Positions 1 to 12,035 of a stretch of DNA of 64,000 bases are shown piece after piece (position 1 is the first letter of the stretch; each line of letters starts with the position of its first letter). Made by a program: the position numbers and the translations under genes. The notes under the pieces are model-generated. The model worked only from the letters and a program-made list of their open reading frames with translations, did no database searches and was not told the DNA's origin. This stretch comes from Pocillopora verrucosa (Eukaryota > Cnidaria > Anthozoa > Scleractinia > Pocilloporidae). The stretch covers positions 31,432,134 through 31,496,133 of the forward strand of contig NC_089314.1 of NCBI RefSeq assembly GCF_036669915.1, given 5' to 3'.

Positions 1-1299
1 GTAGCAGTTCCGAGGAAAGTTTTAGTGAAGATGAACCTGACTCTTGACTGTTCAGTGATCAAAGCGATAATAGGCAATAGATTTGACAAGATCGTAGCCC
101 AATTCGAAAAAGCAGTGTTATCTTGCGATCTAGAAAAACGCTCTTCATTTTGTTGCACCCGCTTCTGTTCAATCCTGTGTCGCAAAATTTCCTCTGAGGA
201 CTGTGTGGATGAAGATTATTGAGATGAAGACAACTCGCACACAGCCTGCTCACGCAATTTATTGTTTCCGCGCTCTCCATCACCGCTGGCATTTCACCTC
301 TTCATCGTCTTGAATTTGGTTTCTTTTCATGAAATTTTCTTTAGAGGGGCCAGAATCAGAAGAAGGATGACCTTTCATATCCACAAAAATTAAAAAATAA
401 ATAAATACAGATAAAAATACAACGATGATCTGCACTCCTGCCAATTTTTTCCGCAAGTGTGAACAATTTGCAAAGGATAGTGGGATATATAAGGAAAGGA
501 AGAATTGGAATACTGGAATACAGCAAAAGAAAGGCGGAATTTGCGCACTTTTGATATGAATACGTCCCCGCATAGGGCCGCCATTTTTTTTCTTCTCGTT
601 TCAAGGATCGTATGACCCAAGTGAGCTCGAGTAGCCTATTTTCCGCGAAAAGATAGTCTAAAAATGAACCGTTCTATGAAAACGCCGTGATATAGGCTCA
701 GTATGGGAGTTGAAGGCTCCAAGTGATGGGCTCCTAAGTTAAATGTAAAACTTATAAGGCTTGGGTTGTGGTCTTCATCGATAAAATACCCATGATCCTT
801 GGAATAAAATCTCTCAGAAACTACCCCTCCATCTCCCCCAATATCAGACACTGTGATATTTCATACGACTTAGTGTATAGAAAGAACCAGAGAATGGGAA
901 AACATCCAAAACGAACAGAAAGAAGTCTCTGAATAAAAAAGAGGATTTTGTGAACGTGAACAAAAAGCTGATCATATTAAGGTAATTTGAATTTTACCGA
1001 TGATTTTCGTAGGCTTGATTTTTTTTCCATTAAGATGGCATTAAACCTACACAAAAGTCAAAATAATGGTCACCTTCCGCCTTTTCCTATTCATCCACAA
1101 GGTTAACCACGCACTATATTAGAAAATAGTGTTTAATGAGGAAACAGCTCTTTTTTTACCACCTTTTCCATTAATTTAATCCCAAAGTGTATCTTGTTTT
1201 AAAACTAATGGGTGGTGGGAAATCCTGCACTCTTTCACCTGAACATCTTTAAGGGTTATTTGTGTCCAAATTCAACATTTCCGCTGCGCAGTAAAAAAA
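1..1299. other. Non-coding AT-rich stretch
   Basis: No gene could be supported here. Short open frames lack signal peptides, recognisable motifs and matching splice sites. The stretch lies upstream of the first peptide gene. Confidence 0.4.
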
Positions 1300-1557
1300 G
1301 GAATCTGTTTTACCACCAATGGCTTAAATGGGGCGCAAAGCTTTGAATTACTCAATAATGAAGCCATTTAGTTAAAGTTTGGCGCCAGTGCACTCCCAAT
1401 AAGTCTGTTCGTCAAAAACGCTTCGTAGTGACGAAATAAATCTGTTTTACTACCAATGGCTTCCAAATGGGGCACAAGGCCTTGAATTACTTAAAGATGC
1501 ACCCATTCAGTTAAAGTTTGGCGCCAGAATACTCCCGATAAGACTGTTTGTCAAACC
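1300..1557. repeat. Two-copy direct repeat, about 120 bp each
   Basis: Two diverged copies at about 1300-1418 and 1437-1557. Both contain 'ctgttttac', then 'accaatggctt', 'gaattact' and 'agttaaagtttggcgccag' in the same order, followed by 'actccc' and 'ctgtt'. It is a local tandem duplication with no coding potential that I can see. Confidence 0.8.
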
Positions 1558-2010
1558 GTAAAAAGAAAAGTTGACTAGTTTTCACCTCTTCAACCGCATT
1601 TTCCCCACAAATTCAAGAAGATTTTTTTTTCCAAACTCTTTTCTCTTTCTATCATTAATAAAATTGAGATAATTTTCCCGGTGGTCTTACATGGTAATTA
1701 TTTAAAACATGGAACACGATCACAACTGACACTCATCAACAGTCCAATCACAGGTTTGACTCAGTGTAATTATCACCCGTAAGTACTGTTGTTCCTGTCA
1801 TTAAATGAGGTTAATGGTCCAAAACGATAGCAAGCCAACACAAATCAGAATTTGAAAGACAAAGAAATATTGCTCTACAATGGCGAACATTAATCGCTAA
1901 TTTTCGAGTAGGGTTGTTCTCAAAGACCTCAGTAATGGCTTGGTTATTGTTTCGTCCATCATGTACCCGTAGGAAAATCAAAGGTGAAAAAATATTATAT
2001 CCTATCACCA

Positions 2011-2018
2011 ATATAAAT
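2011..2018 (+). promoter_or_regulatory. TATA-like box of peptide gene 1
   Basis: The sequence 'atataaat' lies 77 bp before the ATG at 2088. Similar boxes lie 75-107 bp before the start codon of every other member of the family, which supports it as the core promoter. Confidence 0.5.
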
Positions 2019-2087
2019 ACCACCATTTAGTCCGTAGTTTCACTGCCCTTAATCTCCTTAGCAGCGTGCTCGGTAGAAGTTCAAAAA

Positions 2088-2896
2088 ATGAACTCAAAAA
2101 TTATTTCGGTATTTCTTTATCTATCGGTGGTTCTGAGCATAGTGGTGCAAAATAATGCGTTTGTTCCCCAGGACGACACTGGTTTCCGAAGACGGGCTGC
2201 TGATATTTCTGGCTGCAAAAAGGTGAGAATATTTTTTATTGCATATACTTTTTGTTATTTTTCAAGTATACTTGTAATTGCCAAACACGGCCGAATCTCT
2301 AATGGTTCGTTTGCTAGTTTTTTAAGGTTAAATGCAATTCATTTGACAAAACAAGTACACAGAAAATTGAAAGTTCCAACTAACAGATCGTAATTGGTAC
2401 AAACTGTTTAGACTTTTAGAACAGTTCTGATTAACTTAAGGCTTCCAGATATACTGAAGTGCTCACAGCCTCTTCCGTGAAGACATCTAGAAAGCCAAAG
2501 CCAAGCCATCATCTCCGCTATAAAATGTTCCAGCATTAACATTTGACTAAAACTTAAATGAAGGGAATCCTCAATTGTACACGGATTTTAATTTTCCCTA
2601 TAAATATTCTCTTTCAGTCATTACATGGAAAAATTGGCCTTATTTCAAGATATTTAATTTACATTTAGGAAGTATAAATTGCTCAAAAATATTTTCAAGG
2701 TTTTCTAGCTAACAATTTGCTTAAAGGCTCAATTATTTGACCATTGACTAATCAATTTGTTCATTTATTTGTGAAATTTGTTGAAAAGCAACAAGCTGTC
2801 ATCAAATCTTTCTGTGAGCAAGTGCTTCCCTGCCCAGGTGAACGTAAACTCAAGGAAGAACTCGACTTCAAGAAGACTGCGGACTATCATCGGTAA
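2088..2896 (+). CDS. Secreted peptide precursor 1 (two exons)
   Basis: Exons are 2088-2222 and 2789-2896; the 566-bp intron is gt..ag, phase 0. The product is 80 aa. Residues 1-24 are a signal peptide ending ...QNNA, and the mature chain starts FVPQDDTGFRRR. The Phe at the cleavage point is the family hallmark, but here the usual T-A/P-G-A-G is only loosely kept. A basic RRR run could be a processing site. Exon 1 has one mature cysteine (SGCKK) and exon 2 has two in the order FCEQVLPC, which aligns with YCDKVRPC of the genes at 6.15 and 8.65 kb. An AATAAA lies at 2983, 87 bp after the stop. The splice pair was chosen because it joins two open frames in phase and places the paired cysteines as in the paralogues. 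Three cysteines is odd and leaves one unpaired or able to dimerise. Receptor, target and tissue are unknown. Confidence 0.78.
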
Positions 2897-2982
2897 CTGC
2901 TGACACCGATACCAGATTGAGAATCAAGGAATGGTCTTTAAAATACTGCGTAATAATATCAAAATAGTTATAGTAAGAAAAA

Positions 2983-2988
2983 AATAAA
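2983..2988 (+). terminator. Polyadenylation signal AATAAA of peptide gene 1
   Basis: A canonical AATAAA 87 bp downstream of the TAA at 2894-2896, the expected position for the end of a short transcript. Confidence 0.5.
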
Positions 2989-4125
2989 CTTGTAGTCGAT
3001 GTTAGCTTCAGATAGAATTAAAAAGACTCTAAATTAAGTTATGTTCAGAGTTTTTATAATTATGGCCATAGAGTTGGCCTCACCCACCAGGGAGGAGAGG
3101 TGGCTCATACTCACAAACTTAAGTTATGTCGTTAGGTTTAAGGAGGGGGGAAAGAGGCGAAGAGAGAAAAGGGCGATAGCGATATTTTACATGGCAAAAA
3201 ATGCCCTATCGTTAACTGATTTCCCTCTTACGCGCACGATCTCGGTTGCAATCAGACCCTGAACGCCATCAAAAGCCAAAGGTGAATTACCTCTGACCTT
3301 TTGTTATAAGATGTAATTGGAGGGTGCAATAAGAGGGATCACTTAGAGGTAACTTTAATTGAGAGGGATCAGAAGTCAATTAAATTGCATATGACACCAA
3401 ATGTTTCTTCCTGGTTTTCGTTTCTTTGATATGTGTAAAAAAAAAACTATTCTGAGGTTACAACAAATTTCTGCAGATTACGTTTAGATAGTAAAAAAGC
3501 AATTATTTTTATTTTATTCACGATCAGCAAAGGCGCCACTTGTAAAATGACTGCATGGTTCGAAATGGAAACCTAATTCAAGTTACTCGCTATATTCTGA
3601 GTCGCTTGGCATTGTGAGTGATAAATTTCAACGCGCAATCGCGGCCAAAATGTGTGAAATGACTCAAATTTTTACAGGAAATTTGCGCGTCGGGCAGTAA
3701 GGAGAATTGCAATTGAGCTAGATAGCAGGAGTGAATGGCTTATGTTTTACAAGCCAGGTGTACCTTTACTGTATGACCTCATCCGGATTTCTGTAGCATG
3801 AGGCGGCTAGGAATATTACCACTTTCCCTTGAGGGAATGCTAGTTTATAACACTCTTGGTGTGTCACGAAATGTTCCCGTCGTCTCCTATATTCCACTGG
3901 TATGCTCTTTACGGCTCGTGTCCACAACCTAGAAAAGACAAGTGACTCGAGGGATTCTATGGTATACTACTCAAAAGCTTTGCAAGACTATAATAAATAT
4001 GTATCATCGAATTAGATTTTTGTTGAAATACAACCGAAGACGTGTGCTTACCACTGGTTGCTAAAGCAATGACTATTGATCACAATGTAACGGAAGTGAG
4101 GGTCTTCAGTAGGTTTCTCAGGATG
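2989..4125. other. Intergenic, no gene seen
   Basis: No supported gene. The open frame at 3041-3262 has a biased basic composition with no motif and no family-like exon structure. Confidence 0.4.
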
Positions 4126-5500
4126 CTGGATTAGGCTCATTTGAAGGCCAGGATCCGGGAATTTATGGCAAGAAGGGAGCGGGAGGCGTGATTGCTATTA
4201 TGAACGGGACGCGGGAATCAGCAATTTTGAAGAGCGGGACTCGGGAAATAATCACTTAAACGAACCGAGAACCGGGATGTCTCCGTCATGAAAAGCACCA
4301 GGCGTACAGGTTCTTTCATTCAAGAGGCAGTCGGGCTGCTCAGCGACACTCTTCAGTTATTGCGTGGGAATGAAAATATGTCATGGGCGAAGTTGCCAAT
4401 TTATCAAAAATCCTCAATGGCCCACAGGGTAACGTGGCATCTAAGACTGCTGCGTCAATTGATATGCTTAACGGCTTTGAAAAACCTCAGAATTATAAAA
4501 GTCTCAGAATTATACCGATATGATGCTCTTAACCTGTTGAGTTACATGACACAAGATGCGAAGAATATTCTCTCTGTTGTGCATCACAAAGATAAACTTT
4601 TCATGGTGTTAGACTACCCAAGTAACTTTGGAAATGTAGCTAAAAGAGGCTTAATGAGGACAACCCATTGGGCGGCGTAATATTTTACAAATCCAAATTC
4701 TTGGTATCTTGTGCCCGAACGTGCCAGGATCCAGTCGACCATACCGGTATATCAACCGTTACCACCTGTGCCGATGGCACCACAGAGCATACGGAAGATG
4801 AGGGACTGGGCGTAAACATTTGTTGCAGCAGTGCGTCAGCTCTCTGTCAGACAGGAAACAACGATGGCAAGAGCTGGAACTTCCCGTCTTACCTCTATCA
4901 GAGAGAAATTCAGCCGGATTCGAACCGGTCAGCCTCGAATGCTCGGGCTCGAGGAGCAGCAAGAAAACGGTGTAAAATAAGACGAAGAGGGAGATGGAAT
5001 ATTGGAGTAAGATTCCCCGAGTGATGATGATGACATTCCATCTTTGGAACAAGAGGCTGATTTATCTCCGTTGTAATGGAACTATGGGATTGCCGTGACC
5101 TTTTGTGTTTTGTGCAGTTGTTAAAAATTGTTATTCGTTTCTTTGATACGGACCTGCCTGTACCAATACGTTTGTCCGTGATCGAAGGTTAATGAAGGGA
5201 GGTCGTTATTGTGACTAGCGTACGTTATTCGTGCAAGACTTTGAAAACTTCAAAAATGAACGTTAACGATATCGTCATTTTGGTAACCTGACGCCTTACG
5301 GTGACCATAGACTTCAACGGATCAATGCTGGTTAAGAAAACCATCACCCACCGGAAGGGCCCTTCTAAGGAAATGGGCTTAGACAAAATTGTACGATCGA
5401 GATCGGGATTGGCCGGTATAGACCGTCGGGATTACGGTTTTGATAAAAAATTTTTGTCGGCATCGCGGGATTGAAGAACCCTATTGGAGACCCTCAGAAG
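4126..5500 (+). mobile_element. Degenerate mobile element, copy A (shortened)
   Basis: It matches the longer copy at 30343-33130 at both ends. The left end carries 'ttgaaggcc' followed by several CGGGA-type motifs, and the right end carries 'cgcgggattgaagaacc' and 'attggagaccctca'. The part matching 30.5-31.6 kb of copy B is absent or unrecognisable, so this copy is probably internally deleted. The remaining reading frame (about 4500-5030) corresponds to the C-terminal part of the copy B protein, including YFTNP.SW, PLPPVPMAPQS and KMRDWA. It is broken by a stop at 4678-4680 and another just after KMRDWA. No transposase or polymerase domain is recognised, so the class is unknown. Confidence 0.75.
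4486..5030 (+). pseudogene. Broken ORF of element copy A
   Basis: The frame reads ELYRYDALNLLSYMTQDAKN, which is parallel to ELYGYDSLNLLSFMTLDVEN of copy B. It continues past two in-frame stops to PLPPVPMAPQS and RQETTMARAG. Because the stops differ from those in copy B, the ancestral protein was evidently intact and each copy decayed on its own. Function unknown. Confidence 0.65.
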
Positions 5501-6151
5501 TGTGGGTGCGTGGGTGTATGTTTGTATGTGTGACTGACCATACAGCATAGACACAAATTTCAATTCTTTTCTTTTTTCCAGATGAGACAGAGCTGGCCAA
5601 AATGAAACTTAATAGGATGTATATATGAATAAAGGAACGCAACTTGATTGCTAGTATAAATATTCTGTGCAATGTTATATTCAGCTGTTTGTAAGTTTCA
5701 TTTGTCATTTCGATAAAATACGTTTTTGACTCTTGTGAAAGAGCTCTTTGGTTTGTAAGCGTACGCAATCCGCTCAAATAATCCAACAACTAACGTAACT
5801 TAACTTAGAGAAGGCAAAACAGTTGGCTATTTAAAAGTAGAGTCGATGGTGGAACGCAAAATCTGGTCAACAAAATAATAGTTAAAAATGCGCTATCCAT
5901 ATATAAGCTTTCGACAATTGATTTGATAAATTTATTCAAGAAATAGAATCGGTCCCTTATTAGATACTCGTGACTAAAGTTTTAAAAAGGATGCTTGGTC
6001 CTCACAATTTACTACCTCACGTTTATAATTACAGACATAAATATTCACATCATCTTTTTTTATCATATACATAAGTTAGAGAAAATATCCAGTCGTCTAA
6101 ATAAATTTCGACCTTCCTCCAACTATAGTGATGGTCATCTTAGCCTCCAGG
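5501..6151. other. Start of the upstream segmental-duplication unit
   Basis: No gene supported. From about 5700 on, the sequence has a diverged counterpart from about 7960: 'gtgaaagagc.cttt', 'gtggaacgcaa' and 'agaaatagaa' occur in the same order in both. Confidence 0.5.
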
Positions 6152-7092
6152 TCAGAGTTGTTTCCGGTCCCTCTCAAGTGGAGCTTCTTCGCGAAGAAGA
6201 CTTCGTTTTCCGTTTGCCATGTTACACGGACGGACTTTGTCACAGTATGCCTTTATAAAATCCTCCTGGTTAAAACAATAATTGATGTAAGTATATATAC
6301 CACATAGATATTTAATGCTTTTAGAGGGCACTGATTGGCTAGCTAGCTCGGAGGTTCGGATCCAAGCCGGCGAGATATTCGTCAGTTTCGTTTTTGTCCA
6401 TATGTGCGAATTTTGCCAGAAATAAAGTAAATTTTAGTCCGTTGTTTATTCAGGGGAATCTGACAGAAAACTAAACCTCTTCACTTTGGCGAACAATTTC
6501 CTAACTAAAAAATATGAGGAGAAAAAATTCGATGAATCTCGACAACGGTCAGGATGTTGATCGACATTATTTAATCAGAGATTCTAAAGTGCTTATAATT
6601 TTCCAAGCCATGGGAATGCTTATATTCTTTTTTTATCGAATGGGCAGGAACTATTTCATTCTGTAAAAAACCTGAATGAACTCTTTGTCCACAAGCGTTT
6701 TCTACGACCCATGAGCCATGATAAAATGATAATTTTCAATAAAAATATACATCGAGCTAAATTGAAACTCGCGGCTTCCAAACGTCTCCCAAGTTACCCA
6801 AAAGGATAAAAATGGTGCGCGTTCAACTTAGCAATTCCTCTTTGCTTGCATAAAATGCAATAAATGCTTCATATGTTTGCTCGCAAAGACGAAACAAACG
6901 AAATAGAATGAGTACTGCGCTGTTGAAGATAAACGTTTAACGTCTTACCTGTTGATCACTGAATTTTCGCGCCACTTTTCGTCTTGGGCACACGTGTGCA
7001 GGACAATTCATGTTGGGTGTGAATGTTCTTCCCCAGCTTACAAAAGACAATAAAACTAGCGCTAGAAACATCAAGGAAAATGTGCTATTCAT
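6152..7092 (-). CDS. Secreted peptide precursor 2 (two exons)
   Basis: Minus strand; exon 1 is 7092-6949 and exon 2 is 6265-6152. The donor is CAG|gtaaga, the acceptor aaccag|GAG, the intron 683 bp in phase 0. The product is 85 aa. A hydrophobic signal peptide (residues 1 to about 22) precedes FTPNMNC. The mature chain has four cysteines: NCPAHVC in exon 1 and YCDKVRPC in exon 2, which could form two disulphides. A GKR site follows in ANGKRS, and the tail is charged. It is the tandem duplicate of the gene at 8651-9516. The start is fixed by the conserved MNST signal peptide and a TATA-like box about 90 bp upstream. A secreted signalling peptide or an antimicrobial or venom-type peptide are both possible; I recognise no named family. 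Confidence 0.85.
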
Positions 7093-7176
7093 ATTTCCAA
7101 ATCAAAAGGAGATTCCAATCGAGCAGTAACTGAGAACAGTTGGTTTGTGTTACATTCTCTTTGACGAGAACACGAT

Positions 7177-7185
7177 CATTTATAT
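7177..7185 (-). promoter_or_regulatory. TATA-like box of peptide gene 2
   Basis: Read on the minus strand the sequence is 'atataaatg', about 90 bp upstream of the ATG. The segment around it is kept in the duplicate at 9609-9616. Confidence 0.55.
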
Positions 7186-7440
7186 CTGCGATTTTCAGGA
7201 GAATCATGACTTAATGAGCGTCTTTGTATAAGTGCGTGGCGTCGGGCAGTGAGATAAAATGCTGCTCTAATGGATGAATTGCGATAGGATCAATTAGTGA
7301 ACAAAAGACAAATGAAAAGTTCCTTAGTACTGTAATCATCCTGTAGTTTTTTTCCCACTCCTAGCATTACTCAGCAGAAAAATAATATCACTTCCTTTAC
7401 ACTGGCACGTGCATCGATCAGGGAAGTGTCCTCGAGGTTT

Positions 7441-8650
7441 CTTTACGATTTTTGTCCATTATGAGTATAATTATGACAGTCAAGAGGAAAATTGTTCTTT
7501 ATCTAAATTATGCAATAGAACAGATGGTTTGTCAGATCAGAGACTCAGCTGTGATTTAAGAATTCAGATTTACTCGTAGGTGTAGTGAGTGGACACATTC
7601 CCCTGACTTCCGGCGTTGCGCAGATTTCTTCATCAAATAATGACCTTTTTAGTCATTAAGCTATCAAATAACACCTTAGTATGAAAACGCTTATCACTGA
7701 TTGCAACAGCACTCAATTTTAATCACAATGTCTACAGCTATAGGTATATCTGTATTACTGGCGATCGAGATAAGGCCACTATAAAATTTTATTTGATCAG
7801 ATGAAACTGCGCTGACTATAGTGAAACTAAATAGGTGTTCTGAATAAAGGACAACTGTTTGGCTGCTTGTGTAAAGATTATTTGCAAGGTAATCCTCATT
7901 AGATCGCGTGGTAACTTAATCCTCTCTTGGTTTTCAGCCACCTCATCGAAGAAAAATTTTATGATTACTGTGAAAGAGCACTTTGGTACTCCAGTAAGTT
8001 TATAAACATTCCACTCAAATGGACTGCACGTAACAGGATTAAAAGGTTAAACCGGCCGGGAGGAGGAAAAAACTGAATAAGCAGTTAGGGTGGAACGCAA
8101 GCACTGGAAAAAAACAAAATAAAATATTTGAAAAATGTATGATCCATAAAAAGGCTCTTAAACAATAGATATGAAAACCATTTTGAGAAATAGAACTGCA
8201 TTTTTATTCGATACTATGTTAATGAAGTCTACACAATTCAGTATCTCGGATTTAAGATTGAAGACCCAAATATACACGTAATATTTTAATTTAATCTTAT
8301 ATCTAAATTTAGTTGGAATACATATTTATGTTCCTTTAGCTAATATCGTAATAATCTTTGCAAGTGGCTAAGGTGGCGAGCGAGCTCTGATAAAAAGAGG
8401 TAAAATATTTAAAAATGTTTAATCCATATAAGGCTTTGATAAACTTATTTTCGTGAATGGAATTGATATTTTACGCGATACTATGTTGATGAAGTCCTAA
8501 TAATAATTCCAAGTCTTCACAATTTATTATCTAAGGTTTATAATTACAGAAATATATATTCATATAATCTTTTCATGGGTTACGGAAAATATGCGGTCGT
8601 CTAAACAATTTTTTTTAAATTACTCTGGCTATGTTATATTGGCTTCCAAG
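7441..8650. other. Spacer between duplicated units and duplicated 3' flank
   Basis: No gene. The first 500 bp look unique; the rest is the 3' flank of unit 2 with its extra partial repeat. Confidence 0.4.
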
Positions 8651-9516
8651 TCAGAAACGTTCCTGGTCCCTCTCCAGTACAGCTTCCTGCCGTGGAAGAG
8701 TTCGTTTTCCGTTTGCCCCAGGACATGGACGAACTTTGTCACAATATGCCTTTATAAAATCCTGCTGGTTAAAACATTATCGAAATGAGTCTAAACCATA
8801 TGGAGAATAGTACTTTTAGAGCGTGCTGATTGGTCAGCCAGTTCGGAGGCTCCAAGCGGCTGATGAATTACTTACTACTTATTTAGGTACGCTCGTTATT
8901 CAGCGTGCCTGATTTTTGACACAACAGTCATTTACCTCCCCTTCGGTGAATAATTTCTCAACTCAGCAAGGAAAAAAAGTTCGACAAACCACGGGTTCGG
9001 TAAAGATCTTGATCGATACACTGTTATCAGCCGTGAAAGAGATTTTAGAGAGCTGTTTGACAAGCTATGGGTACTGGGTTCTAGTTGGCATAAATACCTA
9101 TCAAATGGACAAGAACTACACATTTCACTCTGTAAAAAAATTAATGTACTCTCTGTCAGCATGGACGGGTGTTTTCCACCGCGTATGAGTGATGAAGGAA
9201 TGATAAAATTGAGTTCATGATCTTCATTCAGCCAAATTGAAACTGACTGTAACTAAATTGGATAAGAAAAATTTCCATTGATCAAAACAGAAAACAATGA
9301 ACTTAGCACATCCTCTTGGGTTACATAAAATCATATTTTTGGACTGCTGAGGATGCATTACTAATGAATTACCTGTTGATCGCTGTATTTTCGTACCACC
9401 TGACGTTTCTTGCACTTAGCTATATGACATCCCGCACCGGGTGTGAATGTGCTTCCCAGGCATACAAAAGATAATAAAACTAGAGCTAAAAGCATCCAAA
9501 GAAATGTGCTATTCAT
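8651..9516 (-). CDS. Secreted peptide precursor 3 (two exons)
   Basis: Minus strand; exon 1 is 9516-9373 and exon 2 is 8764-8651. The 608-bp intron is in phase 0 (CAG|gtaatt, aaccag|CAG). The product is 85 aa, the same length as its tandem copy at 6.15 kb. The signal peptide is followed by FTPGAGCHIAKCKKRQ: the family N-terminal motif, a C-x4-C pair and a KKR site. Exon 2 has YCDKVRPCPGANGKR, giving the second cysteine pair and a GKR site. The differences between the two copies leave cysteines, basic sites and splice sites intact, so both are probably functional. TATTATAAA-like sequence (TTTATT on the plus strand) lies about 130 bp past the stop and could serve polyadenylation. A secreted peptide of unknown target. 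Confidence 0.85.
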
Positions 9517-9608
9517 ATTTCCAAATCAAAAAGAGATTTAAATCGAGCCCTAACTGAGAACAATCGGTTTGCTGGAGTGAGTTGTGTTTACTTGTAAAAG
9601 AACACGGT

Positions 9609-9616
9609 CCTTTATA
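9609..9616 (-). promoter_or_regulatory. TATA-like box of peptide gene 3
   Basis: The minus-strand sequence 'tataaagg' lies about 95 bp upstream of the ATG, matching the box of the duplicate gene. Confidence 0.55.
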
Positions 9617-9850
9617 CCTGCGATTGTCAGGATGAGCGTCTCTGTACAAATGCCTGGCGTCGGACGTTGAGATAAAATTCTGCACTAATGGTGAATGGCG
9701 ATAGGATCAATTAGAGAACAAAAGGCAAATGAAAATTTTTAGTATTGCAGACTTCCTGTAGTTGTTTTATGCCCACTCCTGAATATTGCTTAACAGAATA
9801 ATAATATCACTTCCTTTACGTCGGTACGTGCATCCCCCCAAAAATATTAA

Positions 9851-12035
9851 CATGACGATAACTTCGTTCAGATAAATGCTTCAGATAAGTTAGTTTCAAA
9901 GAGAACAAAATCATAAAAACTAGCAGTCTTCGCAGAATAATTTACTAACTGTGCAGTGTTTTATTTTTTATCATAACTGAAAAACTCTTTTGCTATCAAA
10001 GCTAAGATGCAATTTTTTTCTAGCACCCTGGGGTTGAGAGACGTATTTCACTGGCGTTCTCTTTTAAAAGTTTCCCTCAGGATTTTACAACTTTATTTAA
10101 TATCAACACGTTTCTGCCGTAAAAAGCTCAACAAACTCTTCATGAATTCTTGATAGCGTAAGTTCTTAATCGCAATGAAGAAAGAAAAACCGAGAATTCA
10201 TACAAACGGAATTTTATCGCACACGAACCGCGTTAAGGACTGTGCCTTAAAGAGTGTTGACCGAAGTTATCAAGAGTGAGACTAAATTAGCGAAATAGAA
10301 AGTAAAAGTGAACAAATGAAATTTTAAAATGAACACAAATTTACCTAAACGCATGAAAAAAACAGTACAAATCTCCAAAAGCTCTAAAACACCATTTTCA
10401 TTTATTTTCCATTAAGTTGGTGCAAACTTGTACCTTGATAATTAATCATGAAAACGTCTGAGAAAATTTGGTTTGATCGTTGTTCGCTGAGAAAAAAATG
10501 TAGAATCACATCGAACCAGCTAAAAGTTCAGTGTTTGTCAACTGGAGAATTAGTTGACTTAAAAGGGAAACCCAAAACATCAAAACAATTTTCAAGACCT
10601 CAATAACTTTGAAGATATATTTTTTGCAGGTCTGACCGAAAAGTTTTTGATACTGAGAATAGTTGAAAACGTACTGCAGAGAACACAGGGACAAAGTTCA
10701 GGTGCTTAAAATAACCGAGGTCACTCTTTAAATCTCTCGAAAAATGCTTTCCCTTTCCTTAATTCGAGAGGAAATAAATTCAGGAAGACATTAATTTATC
10801 GCACAAGCCGAAGGGAAGCGACAGGAACTAAGGATTTTAATTCGCGTAAGTACTTGTTTGATCAAGATAAATACTTGAAAACTGAGCGCGACACTTTGTC
10901 AAAGGACGTGGGATTGACCTTCAGATGCTGGATATTGATCCGTAATATTGATTTCTTTTTCCTTCTTATTTTGAACATGAAGATAGACATCATTTCCTTC
11001 TTTTCCAGTGCAATATGCTCCATATCCAACAGCAACAGCCAAAATAACTATCGGCCTTTTTAATCGCTGTAAATTGAACAACAGTCTGGGAACTGTGAGC
11101 TCTTGAACAAAACTTGGTCACAAGCAGTGCCGTTTGAATCAACGTGCTCCCTATAAACCATATATTCTTTAAGCCGCTTTTTACCTTCAAAGCGAAACAG
11201 AATGACCTATTCCTTCTGTCGATAAAGTCATCCTAATGAAAGCACAATGAACGTATACAACTTCGCTTCCACGTGCTTATTGTCACTCTCGATGCCTACA
11301 TTAGATATTTCAGAGTGACATCCACTCACACATCATGTGTTTACAATAATCACTCTTAACCCTAATTCTTTGTCATGTTTAATTTAGCATATCATGAGTG
11401 CCTCACGTTATTTTGCGTCTTGTCATACTTCATTTACTATCGCTTCTAAGGTGTATTTCATTTGGTTGCATCCTTCTTTTTTATCCCACGAGGTTAGAGT
11501 TCATTATAAGAAAAAATTTAACCGCACAGATAGAAAAAGCACATGTCCGAGGTTACATCTAATTCCTATGGAATATACCCCCTGGAATTTCATCAAATTT
11601 GAAGTTAATTTTTCTTGGCTGAAAAAAAAAACACCTGGAAAAACGTATCTTTAATACACTATGAAATTAAGGCTCTAGTGCACATTCACGTGTTGGGAAG
11701 CTTTTGGTTATGTTGCGTAACACAGGAGTCAATAATTCCTTCCTTTTTCTTTTAAATTTGGTGATACGACCAACCTGTTAATGAGACTGAACAATCAGAA
11801 ACACAAACGAAGGAATTTTTGTAAAAGTTGTGTCTTGTTGATACAAAGCGATGACAATTCAATTTAGTTATTAAGTGAGCGGGCACTAGGTGGCATATGT
11901 GTTGATGCTGGTATATTTGCCTTTAGTAAAAGTATACATTCACCCTTGACCTTATTCTAGTGGATTTCTCAATCAATCCTGTGCAAGGCTTTCCCAAAAT
12001 AATTTGCCTTCAAAAGGAAACTGTATTGAGCTCGC
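9851..12035. other. Intergenic, no gene seen
   Basis: No supported gene. Short frames on both strands at 10.5-11.2 kb were inspected: none has a signal peptide followed by a phase-0 donor, or the paired-cysteine exon. Confidence 0.4.

Larger units (their letters stand above)
5700..9850. repeat. Tandem segmental duplication carrying two peptide genes
   Basis: Unit 1 (about 5700-7440) and unit 2 (about 7960-9850) align through the 3' flank, both exons, the intron ends and the promoter. Beyond the promoter both units keep 'gcgataggatcaattag' and 'aataatatcacttccttta'. A partial third 3' flank also shows: 8150-8290 and 8400-8540 both resemble 5870-6040. This suggests an extra truncated unit or an internal duplication. 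Confidence 0.8.
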
